DNA of 8,463 nt from Chloroflexota bacterium (GTDB lineage Bacteria; Chloroflexota; Limnocylindria; QHBO01). This document shows, piece after piece, positions 1-8,164 of this stretch. Under the pieces are notes generated by a model. That model had not been told where the DNA came from. It saw nothing but the letters and a program-made list of their open reading frames with translations, and ran no database searches. The position numbers were made by a program, and so were the translations under genes. The stretch is taken from NCBI GenBank assembly GCA_005879775.1, contig VBJX01000085.1, positions 1-8,463 on the forward strand, written 5' to 3'. Numbering within the stretch: the stretch's first letter is position 1; each line of letters starts with the position of its first letter.

Positions 1-1111
1 CCTCCATCCCATTGAGCGCGCGCCCAACCAACAGGCCGTCGTCCAGGCTCTCCACGAGCTCGTCGCGCGAGCTGCTGCCGGGGGCGAAGAAGGTGTTCGA
101 CATCCGCGCGTAGGCCTTGCGCTGCACGCTCTCGCGGCGCCCGTTGGCCGAGCGGGGAATCCCGAGCCTGCTGGCGGAGTAGAGGTCGGTCAGCCCGCGC
201 TGGAAGATCCCCTCGCGGATGATCGTCGTCGGACCGGCGGTCTGCCCCTCATCGTCGATGTAGTAGCCCCCGTAGCCGCCGGGTGTGGTCGGATCGTCGA
301 TGATGGTGACGAGGTCCGATCCCACTCGCTGTCCTACGTAGTCGGCGGCACGCGCCCGTTCCTTGAGGAACATGTCGGTCTCCACGCCATGGCCGAATGC
401 CTCGTGCGCGATCGTTCCGCTCACTGACGGGTCCGACACGATGTCATACATGCCGGCCGCAACCGGGCGCGCGGTCAGCAGCGCGACCGCCGTCTCGGCC
501 CGCTCGGCGATCTCCTCGTCATCGATCTCGACGAGCTCGAGTCCGCCGGTCCCGCCGCGGGCGAGGTAGTCATAGCGCTGCTGATGCCCATCGGACACGT
601 AGATGACCAGGGACAGGGTGATTCGCCGCACCTGCTGCGTCGCCAGTCCAACGCGGTTCACGAAGACCTGCCGCTGAAGCGTCTCTCCGTAGCCGGCCGA
701 GGCCTGGACCGCCCGATCGTCGGCGTCGCGCAGCCGGCGGCGAGTGGCCTCCAGGCGTGCCAGCTTGTCCGCCAGGGGCACCGATCCGGGCTCGATCTCG
801 ACCGGGGTCGCATAATCGGCCTCGGCTGGCTCTTCCGGCACGATCTCGAGCGGCGGGGCCCCCGGTTCCGGGCGCGAGGAGAGGGCCCGTGCCACGAGCT
901 CACGGGCTGCGGCGGTCACCGCCTCCGCATTGGTCCGATCGACGGCCGTCTCGTGCAGCGCGTGCCCGTTCGAGGCGGTGAGCACGACGCCCGCCATGGG
1001 GTCGAGCCGGTTGGCCGTCTGTCCGCCGTCGCGCAGGTCCAGGCGCAGTCCTTCGCTGGCGCGCATGAGGGCTGCGGCGTAGGGAACGGAGCGCTCCATC
1101 TCGGCGACCAC
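1..1111 (-). CDS. tldD: TldD/PmbA-family zinc metalloprotease, 3' end cut by window edge
   Basis: This reads leftward and is open to the window edge; codons occupy positions 2-4, 5-7 and so on. About 370 residues are visible of the roughly 450-480 usual for the family. The diagnostic metalloprotease motif GTIAHEAFGHG (HExxxH, positions 388-418) lies near residue 236, close to its place in E. coli TldD. It is followed by ETDMFLKERA, a Gly/Tyr-rich stretch PGGYGGYYIDDEG, and ARMSNTFFAPG, all typical of TldD rather than TldE/PmbA, which lacks the HExxxH. The C-terminal zinc ligand lies outside the window. TldD/TldE act in the cytoplasm on unfolded or modified peptides such as microcin precursors; the substrate here is unknown, and a tldE partner may lie beyond the left edge. 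The start is uncertain: GTG at 1111 is used, ATG at 1099 is possible, and ATG at 1225 gives a 38-residue extension that looks non-conserved and would run over the glyQS promoter. No Shine-Dalgarno site is evident. Confidence 0.93.
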   Translation of the reverse strand, partial: MVAEMERSVPYAAALMRASEGLRLDLRDGGQTANRLDPMAGVVLTASNGHALHETAVDRTNAEAVTAAARELVARALSSRPEPGAPPLEIVPEEPAEADYATPVEIEPGSVPLADKLARLEATRRRLRDADDRAVQASAGYGETLQRQVFVNRVGLATQQVRRITLSLVIYVSDGHQQRYDYLARGGTGGLELVEIDDEEIAERAETAVALLTARPVAAGMYDIVSDPSVSGTIAHEAFGHGVETDMFLKERARAADYVGQRVGSDLVTIIDDPTTPGGYGGYYIDDEGQTAGPTTIIREGIFQRGLTDLYSASRLGIPRSANGRRESVQRKAYARMSNTFFAPGSSSRDELVESLDDGLLVGRALNGME

Positions 1112-1187
1112 CTCGCGCAGGAATCCGAACCGCTCGGCGCAAGGGTAGCGGATGGGCCGCGCGCGGCAGACGGACCGCGCGGATGGG

Positions 1188-1198
1188 TACGGTAGACT
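1188..1198 (+). promoter_or_regulatory. Candidate -10 region of the glyQS promoter
   Basis: The stretch TACGGTAGACT contains two overlapping TAnnnT hexamers (1188-1193 and 1193-1198) in an otherwise GC-rich gap, about 60 bases before the glyQS start. No good -35 hexamer stands 17 bases upstream. The preceding GATGGGTAC also occurs just before ppdK. This is a sequence-only guess. Confidence 0.35.
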
Positions 1199-1240
1199 CG
1201 GTTCCCGGCCGTCCGGCCCCAACATTGGTAGCACTCGCAC

Positions 1241-1247
1241 AAAGGAG
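1241..1247 (+). promoter_or_regulatory. Shine-Dalgarno site of glyQS
   Basis: AAAGGAG is complementary to the 3' end of 16S rRNA. It ends 11 bases before the GTG at 1259, a slightly long spacing. It supports GTG 1259 rather than the next in-frame GTG at 1280. It is the clearest ribosome binding site in the window; the other genes have weak or no such site. Confidence 0.6.
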
Positions 1248-1258
1248 CGTGGCTGCAG

Positions 1259-2425
1259 GTGCCTGCCCCGAGCATCGAGGTGATCGCCAACCTGGCGAAG
1301 CGGCGTGGCTTCGTGTTTCCCTCGAGCGAGATCTACGGCGGCATGGCCGGCTTCTGGGACTACGGCCCGCTGGGGGTCGAGCTGAAGAGCAACGTGAAGG
1401 CGGCATGGTGGCGGGCCATGGTCCAGCGCCGCGACGACATCGTGGGGATCGACGCGGCGATCGTCATGCACCCGCGCGTCTGGGAGGCATCCGGCCACGT
1501 GGCCGGCTTCAGCGATCCGATGGTCGACTGCCGCAACTGCAAGCTGCGCTTCCGCGCCGAGGACCTGAAGGGGCCGCTTGACCAGATCGCCTGCCCGAAT
1601 TGCGGCCAGCGCGGCACCTTCACCGAGGCCCGCCAGTTCAACCTGATGTTCCAGACCCACGTAGGCCCGATGACCGAGACGGCCTCGGTTGCCTACCTGC
1701 GCCCCGAGACGGCGCAGGGGATCTTCGTCAACTTCGCCAACGTGCTCACCACCACCCGCCGCAAGCTGCCTTTCGGCATCGCGCAGATGGGCAAGGCCTT
1801 CCGCAACGAGATCACGCCGGGCAACTTCATCTTCCGCGACCGCGAGTTCGAGGCGATGGAGATGGAGTATTTCGTCCCTCCTCCCGACGAGGACCGCTGG
1901 TTCGCGTACTGGGTCGAGGAGCGCCTGAGGTGGTGGACGGAGGAGATCGGGATCGGCGCCGACCGAATTCGGCTTCGCCCGCACGAGCCTGACGAGCTGT
2001 CGCACTACAGCCGGCAGACGACCGACATCGAGTACCAGTTCCCGATCGGCTGGTCAGAGCTCGAGGGGGTCGCCGATCGGACCGATTTCGACCTGAGCGC
2101 CCACGCGGCCGCCAGCGGCCGGGACCTCTCCTTCTTCGACGAGGCCACCGGGGGACACCTGGTGCCATTCGTCATCGAGCCTGCCGCCGGGGTCGATCGC
2201 GCGGTCCTCACCGTGCTGATCGATGCCTACGAGGAGGAGAAGCTCGAACGTGACACAAGGGTCGTCCTGCACCTGAAGCCCCATCTGGCCCCCATCAAGG
2301 CCGCCGTCCTGGTCACGGATGGTGGCGACCTACGACGACACGGCCAGCATCGGCAAGCTCTACCGGCGGCAGGACGAGATCGGCACTCCGTACTGCGTCA
2401 CGGTCGACGTCGAGACGCTCGATGA
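1259..2425 (+). CDS. glyQS: Glycyl-tRNA synthetase, alpha2 type, frameshifted in the anticodon-binding domain
   Basis: Class II aminoacyl-tRNA synthetase that charges tRNA-Gly with glycine in the cytoplasm. The N-terminal part is intact: the motif 1 region FPSSEIYGGMAGFWDYGPLG, a zinc-ribbon insertion with C91xxC94 and C112xxC115, motif 2 FRNEITPGNFIFRDREFE (from residue 181) with EAMEMEYF, and motif 3 with GVDR at 311-314. The anticodon-binding domain begins normally (LKPHLAPIKAAVL), but from about position 2320 (residue 355) the frame is wrong. The last 33 or so residues, starting GDLRRHGQHRQ, are an Arg-rich out-of-frame tail. The true C-terminus is found in another frame (2319-2549). The joined length, 1291 bases, is not a multiple of three, and the joint lacks about 20 residues found in Thermus and Staphylococcus GlyRS. 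As written, the enzyme would lack most of its anticodon-binding domain. Either the gene is dead and another glycyl synthetase exists, or the assembly is wrong. Start GTG follows AAAGGAG. Confidence 0.93.
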   Translation: MPAPSIEVIANLAKRRGFVFPSSEIYGGMAGFWDYGPLGVELKSNVKAAWWRAMVQRRDDIVGIDAAIVMHPRVWEASGHVAGFSDPMVDCRNCKLRFRAEDLKGPLDQIACPNCGQRGTFTEARQFNLMFQTHVGPMTETASVAYLRPETAQGIFVNFANVLTTTRRKLPFGIAQMGKAFRNEITPGNFIFRDREFEAMEMEYFVPPPDEDRWFAYWVEERLRWWTEEIGIGADRIRLRPHEPDELSHYSRQTTDIEYQFPIGWSELEGVADRTDFDLSAHAAASGRDLSFFDEATGGHLVPFVIEPAAGVDRAVLTVLIDAYEEEKLERDTRVVLHLKPHLAPIKAAVLVTDGGDLRRHGQHRQALPAAGRDRHSVLRHGRRRDAR

Positions 2426-2549
2426 CGGGGCTGCCACCATCCGCGAGCGGGATACGATGACCCAGCAGCGAGTGGCGCTGGCGGCCATCCCCGACCGCCT
2501 CGCAGAGCTGATGGACGGCAGCGCAACCTGGGACGCAGGCGGGGGCTAG
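2319..2549 (+). pseudogene. glyQS: Out-of-frame C-terminal part of the GlyRS anticodon-binding domain
   Basis: This frame encodes VATYDDTASIGKLYRRQDE, then GTPYCVTVDVETL, and TIRERDTMTQQRV, the conserved end of alpha2 GlyRS (compare YDDTASIGKRYRRQDEIGTPYC in relatives). It belongs to the gene starting at 1259 but is shifted relative to it by a net loss of 3n+2 bases. No ribosome binding site precedes the ATG at 2319, so independent translation is unlikely. The missing piece corresponds to the first helix of the Rossmann-like anticodon domain, between the KAAVL strand and the VATYDD strand. It ends 4 bases before the TPR gene. Confidence 0.85.
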
Positions 2550-2553
2550 GCCG

Positions 2554-3309
2554 ATGGTCGCCGGCGAAGCCGCCACGCATGCCGACCTGCGGGCCGCCTT
2601 CGAGCGCGGCGACCACGACGAGGTGCTCCGTCTCAGCGAGGCGATCCTCGCCGAACGGCCCGGCGACGACGCCGCTCACGAGCTTCGCGCAGGCGCGCTC
2701 CTTGCCACGGGCCAGTTGGCGGAGGCCGAACGGCATGCCGCCGATGCCGTCCGGCTCGATCCCGACGAGGTCCGCTACCGCGAGCTGCTGGCCAATGTGC
2801 TCGCCGAGCGCGGCGCGCACCGCGACGCAGCCATCGAGTTCGGCTGGCTGGCGCGCAACGATCCGCGGCAGATCGCATGGTCGGTTGCCGAGGCCGCCGA
2901 ACGTCTCGATGCCGAAGAGGCCGGGCGCGGCATCGAGGCCGCGCGCCGCGCCGCCCGCCTGGACCCTGGCAACGCGACCGCACAGCTGGCCCTGGCCCGC
3001 GGACTGACGCTGCTTGGCGACGCGCGGGGCGCGCTCGCCGCCGCGCAACGCGCGGTCGAGCTGGCGCCCGACGATCCCGCCAATCGCGAGGCGCTGGCCG
3101 ACGCCCTATGGCTCACTGGCCGCGAGGCGCCCGCCTTCGCCCGGTTCCTGGCGCTCCTGCCGGGGCTCGCCGGCCGGGATCGGGCGCGGGTCATGGCCAA
3201 GGCGCGCGCGCTCTACCGGCAGCAGGCGGGTCCGCTCGGACGCCTGGTGGCCACCTTCGAGCCGGTCTTCCGGTTCGGGCTGCGGCTGGGGTGGATCGGC
3301 ATCCGGTGA
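2554..3309 (+). CDS. Tetratricopeptide-repeat (TPR) protein, cytoplasmic
   Basis: A 251-residue protein, about 28 kDa, almost wholly built from 34-residue helical repeats. Clear TPR units carry the A/G...A..P pattern: about 9-40 (RPGD end), 41-74 (LRAGALLATGQLAEAERHAA...LDPDE), 75-108 (LLANVLAERGAHRDAA), a weak one around 109-140, 141-175 (LALARGLTLLGDARGA...LAPDD) and a final partial one (LADALWLTGREAPAFARF). No signal peptide or membrane helix is seen. TPRs bind other proteins; no catalytic domain is present and the partner is unknown. The C-terminal 25 residues (FEPVFRFGLRLGW) are hydrophobic/basic and do not fit the repeat. ATG at 2554 follows the glyQS stop by 4 bases, and the last codon plus stop overlap the next gene's GTG, so it is probably translationally coupled on both sides. 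Confidence 0.8.
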   Translation: MVAGEAATHADLRAAFERGDHDEVLRLSEAILAERPGDDAAHELRAGALLATGQLAEAERHAADAVRLDPDEVRYRELLANVLAERGAHRDAAIEFGWLARNDPRQIAWSVAEAAERLDAEEAGRGIEAARRAARLDPGNATAQLALARGLTLLGDARGALAAAQRAVELAPDDPANREALADALWLTGREAPAFARFLALLPGLAGRDRARVMAKARALYRQQAGPLGRLVATFEPVFRFGLRLGWIGIR

Positions 3310-3692
3310 GCCAGCGCAGTCCGTCCCTGACCAGCGTGGCCGTCCTCCGTGAGCACCTGGCTGCCGCGCTGGCGGGTGCCATGCGACGGCCGGAGCCTGA
3401 GGCGGTGGCCCTCACGGCGGACCGGGTCAAGGCGATGGCCGTGGCGCTGGCGGGGCGCGATCCGGCCGCTGAGGTCGATCCTGAGGCGCTGGAGGTCGGC
3501 ACCCGCCAGGCGGCGATCATCCTGGGCTTTCATCCCGAGCACGTCCGCCGCCTGATCCGGAGCGGCCGGCTGCGGGCCAGGCGGGTGGCGGGCGACTACC
3601 GGGTCGCCCTGTCGGACGTGTGGCCCTACCTCGAGGTCCGCTACCGGGAGCCGGGACGTCGCCGGCTGCGCCATCGGCAGCCTGGCGGCTGA
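3306..3692 (+). CDS. Small DNA-binding protein, excisionase/MerR-type helix-turn-helix
   Basis: A 128-residue protein. The start is GTG 3306, which overlaps the TPR stop as GTGA; the frame is open far upstream, but that part lies across the TPR gene and is a shadow. Residues 64-110 match the excisionase-family winged HTH: GTRQAAIILGFHPEHVRRLI, a turn at RSGRLRARRVAGDYRV, then LSDVWPYLE, like the 'EAAxLLGVSxxTVxRLIxxGxLpaxRvGgxxrI' pattern (established family feature). Residues 8-50 form an Ala/Leu-rich helical region of unknown function, and the last 15 residues are Arg-rich (REPGRRRLRHRQ). It is probably a transcriptional regulator or DNA-architecture protein. It sits directly before ppdK, so control of ppdK is a reasonable but untested guess. 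No toxin gene adjoins it, so a toxin-antitoxin role is unlikely. Confidence 0.75.
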   Translation: MSQRSPSLTSVAVLREHLAAALAGAMRRPEPEAVALTADRVKAMAVALAGRDPAAEVDPEALEVGTRQAAIILGFHPEHVRRLIRSGRLRARRVAGDYRVALSDVWPYLEVRYREPGRRRLRHRQPGG

Positions 3693-3696
3693 TGGG

Positions 3697-3702
3697 TACA
3701 AT
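3697..3702 (+). promoter_or_regulatory. Candidate -10 hexamer before ppdK
   Basis: TACAAT, inside GATGGGTACAAT, begins 5 bases after the HTH gene's stop and 36 bases before the ppdK start. It matches the sigma-70 -10 consensus in 5 of 6 positions. A consensus -35 is absent at 17 bases upstream. It would give ppdK its own short leader in addition to read-through from the upstream block. A GGAG at 3721-3724 is the only ribosome-binding-like site, 14 bases from the ATG, which is too far to be convincing. Confidence 0.4.
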
Positions 3703-3738
3703 CGTGACCCCGCCCCACACGGAGCCTCGCGCTGTCCG

Positions 3739-6519
<2,781 letters not shown>

Positions 6520-6544
6520 CTCAGCAGCTCTCTGCCGTGCTCGA

Positions 6545-6931
6545 TCAGCCGGGCGTCGCGGAGAGTTCGTTGGAGAACGAGCCCGTCCCGACTGAGTTTT
6601 TGGCGGCTACCCAATAGAAGTATGTGTCTGGGACAGGCGCAGCCGGGTCCTGGTAGGCCAGAACGTTCCCGACGGTCGCATACAACGTTTCCCCACCGCT
6701 GCTCGTTCCGCGCCAGATCTCGTAGCCGCTGATCGGCGAGCCGCCATCCGAGGAAGGCGCCGACCAACTCAGGTCGACCGTTCCAGTTCCCGCCGTCGCA
6801 GTGTCGAGGGTCGGACTCCCTGGGACGGTTTGGGCGGGGGTCGGACTCGGCGTCGGCGTATCGGTCGGGCTGGGGGTGACAACGGGCGTGGAGGTCAGGT
6901 CGGGCGTGGGGTGGCATGCGGGGTGGGCAGC
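6545..6931 (-). pseudogene. Out-of-frame Pro/Thr linker and fibronectin type III domain of the anti-sigma-like protein
   Basis: This open stretch has no start codon of its own. It runs leftward from just after a TGA at 6934-6932 to a TGA at 6547-6545. It encodes a Pro/Thr linker (TPVVTPSPTDTPTPSPTP) and then one FN3 domain: TVDLSWSAPSSDGGSPISGY, EIWRGTSSGGETLYATVG, and YFYWVAAKNSVGTGSFSNEL, with the conserved Trp, Tyr and N-x-G-x-G-x-x-S features. The frame is +1 base away from the gene at 6895-7380. One extra base, for example in the G4 run at 6908-6911, would fuse them into a single 278-residue protein whose linker stays Pro/Thr-rich across the join. FN3 domains mediate carbohydrate or protein binding outside the cell; here it would be the extracytoplasmic sensor part. 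Its codons (TTG TAT, ACA, AAA AAC TCA) are less GC-rich than those of neighbouring genes. Confidence 0.75.
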
Positions 6932-7380
6932 TCAAATAGCGTTCCGGCCGGCTCGCTGGTGGGCGATGGCGTGGCATCCGTGGCCGAGGAGGCTGCAGGC
7001 GTCGCCGAATCCGCTGGCGTGCCGGCCCCACCCAGCACCCCCTGCGCCGGTGTCTGGCTGCCGAATGCCACCTCCCCGGAGGCGCGGCCACCGATGATCA
7101 GCTGCGACGCACCGATCCCGACCACCACCGCGACGAGCATCACGCCGACCGCCGCCGCTGCGAAACGTGCGGCGCGCAGGAGCCCCCCAGGCTCATCGCC
7201 GACCCCGTCCCAGGAGGGCATCGGTGCACGGCCGGGGTCGATCTGACCGAGCAGGTCCAGGGCTGCGATGGCGCGGGCGCATTCGGGACAGACCGAGGCA
7301 TGCAGCGCCAGGTCGCGGGCCGGCTCGCCGGGGGCCCCGGACGCCAGCCATGCCGAGAAGCGTGCGTGAGGCTCGTTCAT
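6895..7380 (-). CDS. Membrane anti-sigma-like protein with zinc motif, truncated by frameshift
   Basis: As read, 161 residues. The N-terminal cytoplasmic part has the zinc-binding anti-sigma motif H27xxxC31xxC34 (LHASVCPECARAI). A basic patch (LLRAARF) precedes one membrane helix at about 70-98 (FAAAAVGVMLVAVVVGIGAS), and a Ser/Thr/Pro/Ala-rich extracytoplasmic linker follows. Anti-sigma factors of this class hold an ECF sigma factor at the inner face of the membrane until an outside signal arrives. ATG 7380 overlaps the stop of the upstream sigma gene as ATGA, the standard sigma/anti-sigma arrangement. The frame ends at TGA 6897-6895, but the linker continues in the next frame into an FN3 domain, so the native protein was probably about 278 residues. 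Even truncated, the sigma-binding and membrane parts are complete, so it could still work as an unsensed anchor. Identification rests on motif and context, not on overall similarity. Confidence 0.75.
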   Translation of the reverse strand: MNEPHARFSAWLASGAPGEPARDLALHASVCPECARAIAALDLLGQIDPGRAPMPSWDGVGDEPGGLLRAARFAAAAVGVMLVAVVVGIGASQLIIGGRASGEVAFGSQTPAQGVLGGAGTPADSATPAASSATDATPSPTSEPAGTLFELPTPHATPRPT

Positions 7381-7937
7381 CGGCCGTCGTCGGATGGCTG
7401 GGAGAGCGCCCGTCCGGCCACCTGCTGCACGCGGTGTGCCAGGCTCCCCGAAGCAGTGCCGATGCCGGGAGGCTCTGCCCGCGTGGCGGCCAGCTGGTAA
7501 TGCTCGCGCGCCCGTGCCGTGATCCGTTTCGTGGCCGTCGGGCCCAGGTTCAGGATCGTCTCGACGTCGATCGGCTCGAATCCCTCGATCAGCGATGCAA
7601 CCAGCGCCGCCCGTTCAGCGGGCGATAGGGCAGCGAGCCCGTCGAACGCTGGACCGCCAACGCCCAGGCCGGCGAGGTTGTCGCGGCGTGCCAGGTCCAT
7701 CGGCGAGGAGCCGATGGTGCGCGCGCGAAGCGAGCTCAGGACCCGCGCTCGAAGCCAGGCTGCTGCCCGCTCGGGGTGCCGCAGCGCGGTCGCCTGCTCC
7801 TCGCCGGCGGACAGCGCCATGCCGGCAGCATGCTCAGCGCGCTCGCCGTCGCCGAGTGCCACGAGCAGGGCGAACCCATGCAGACGCCGGCCATGGATGT
7901 CGCCGAAAGCCTCGCGCAGCAGATCGGCCTCGCGCAT
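7377..7937 (-). CDS. Divergent ECF-like RNA polymerase sigma factor
   Basis: A 186-residue protein. The second half has a region 4-like HTH: LAALSPAERAALVASLIEGF, EPIDVETILNLGPTATKRIT and ARAREHYQ, matching the 'LPxxxRxxLxLrxxeGlsxxEIAxiLgxsxgTVKsrlxRAR' pattern. The first half resembles region 2 in layout (LREAFGDIHGRRLHGFALLV...GDGERAEHAAGMAL...HPERAAAWLRARVLSSLRA), but the usual D-A-E-D-x-x-Q core and clear -10 recognition residues are missing. A tail of about 37 residues after region 4 is unusual and Ala/Gly/Pro-rich. It probably redirects RNA polymerase to a small regulon in response to the partner membrane protein encoded immediately downstream (ATGA overlap). ATG 7937 is the only usual start codon between the upstream in-frame stop (8048) and the conserved part. 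GGAGGA lies about 30 bases upstream, too far to serve it. It might instead be a non-sigma DNA-binding protein derived from the family. Confidence 0.65.
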   Translation of the reverse strand: MREADLLREAFGDIHGRRLHGFALLVALGDGERAEHAAGMALSAGEEQATALRHPERAAAWLRARVLSSLRARTIGSSPMDLARRDNLAGLGVGGPAFDGLAALSPAERAALVASLIEGFEPIDVETILNLGPTATKRITARAREHYQLAATRAEPPGIGTASGSLAHRVQQVAGRALSQPSDDGR

Positions 7938-8096
7938 CGAGGGTGAGGGGATGAAGGTGGTCGTGAGCTCCTCCGTATCGGCAGCTGGTGCGGTAAGGTG
8001 CGGTCGAATCGGGTGGAGTGTAGAACGCGCTGTCGAGTCGGGGGCTCATCCATGCTCTTGACGCCCGACCGGCAGCGCCTAGCTTGACACTGACGC

Positions 8097-8102
8097 TATA
8101 AT
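8097..8102 (+). promoter_or_regulatory. dnaG: Candidate -10 hexamer of the dnaG promoter
   Basis: TATAAT is a perfect consensus -10, 63 bases before the dnaG ATG, and the most AT-rich hexamer in the region. No -35 hexamer sits 16-18 bases upstream; the nearby TTGACA at 8084-8089 is only 7 bases away, which is too close. The predicted leader is about 55 bases and has no Shine-Dalgarno site before the ATG. Confidence 0.5.
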
Positions 8103-8110
8103 CTCGTTAC

Positions 8111-8134
8111 CCCCTTGACAAACCCCTTGACAAC
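8111..8134 (+). repeat. Tandem 12-base direct repeat containing TTGACA
   Basis: Two head-to-tail copies of CCCCTTGACAA(A/C) occupy 8111-8122 and 8123-8134, just downstream of the TATAAT. Two further CTTGAC copies lie at 8057 and 8083. TTGACA is the -35 consensus, but neither tandem copy has a -10 at the right distance, so the pair may be an operator or a chance duplication. Confidence 0.6.
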
Positions 8135-8148
8135 GCGCCGCACGGCGC
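8135..8148 (+). other. Small GC hairpin in the dnaG leader
   Basis: GCGCC, a 4-base loop GCAC, then GGCGC form a perfect 5-bp stem, ending 16 bases before the dnaG start. No U-run follows, so it is not a classical terminator. It might modulate translation initiation, but in DNA this GC-rich a stem of this size can arise by chance. Confidence 0.3.
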
Positions 8149-8164
8149 AGGACCGCCTTCCCGC

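Larger units (their letters stand above)
7938..8164. promoter_or_regulatory. Divergent intergenic region between the sigma gene and dnaG
   Basis: About 227 bases with no supportable gene. It must hold promoters for both directions. Toward dnaG it contains a perfect TATAAT, four CTTGAC elements and a small hairpin, listed separately where useful. Toward the sigma gene I see no convincing -35/-10 pair. Short minus-strand reading frames that begin at 8049 and 8053 have no ribosome binding site and run into the sigma gene in wrong frames. Confidence 0.6.

Noticed and set aside
584..1195. A 203-codon plus-strand frame opposite tldD
   Set aside because: The minus strand encodes conserved TldD sequence throughout this stretch; the plus-strand product has no recognisable features.
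1112..1225. Extended tldD start at ATG 1225
   Set aside because: The 38 added residues look unlike any TldD N-terminus, no Shine-Dalgarno site precedes the ATG, and it would place the glyQS promoter inside tldD. It is not fully excluded, since FLRE just before GTG 1111 looks coding-like.
2877..3305. Upstream in-frame extension of the HTH gene
   Set aside because: It overlaps the well-supported TPR gene for 430 bases and gives an Arg/Gly/Pro-rich low-complexity product. The GTG at 3306 in a GTGA overlap is the natural start.
6520..6544. Possible bidirectional terminator between the convergent ppdK and FN3 ends
   Set aside because: Only a 4-base inverted match (AGCA/TGCT) is visible and there is no T-run; not supportable.
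8084..8102. TTGACA followed by TATAAT as a complete sigma-70 promoter
   Set aside because: The spacer is only 7 bases, far from the required 16-18. Only the -10 is kept as a candidate.
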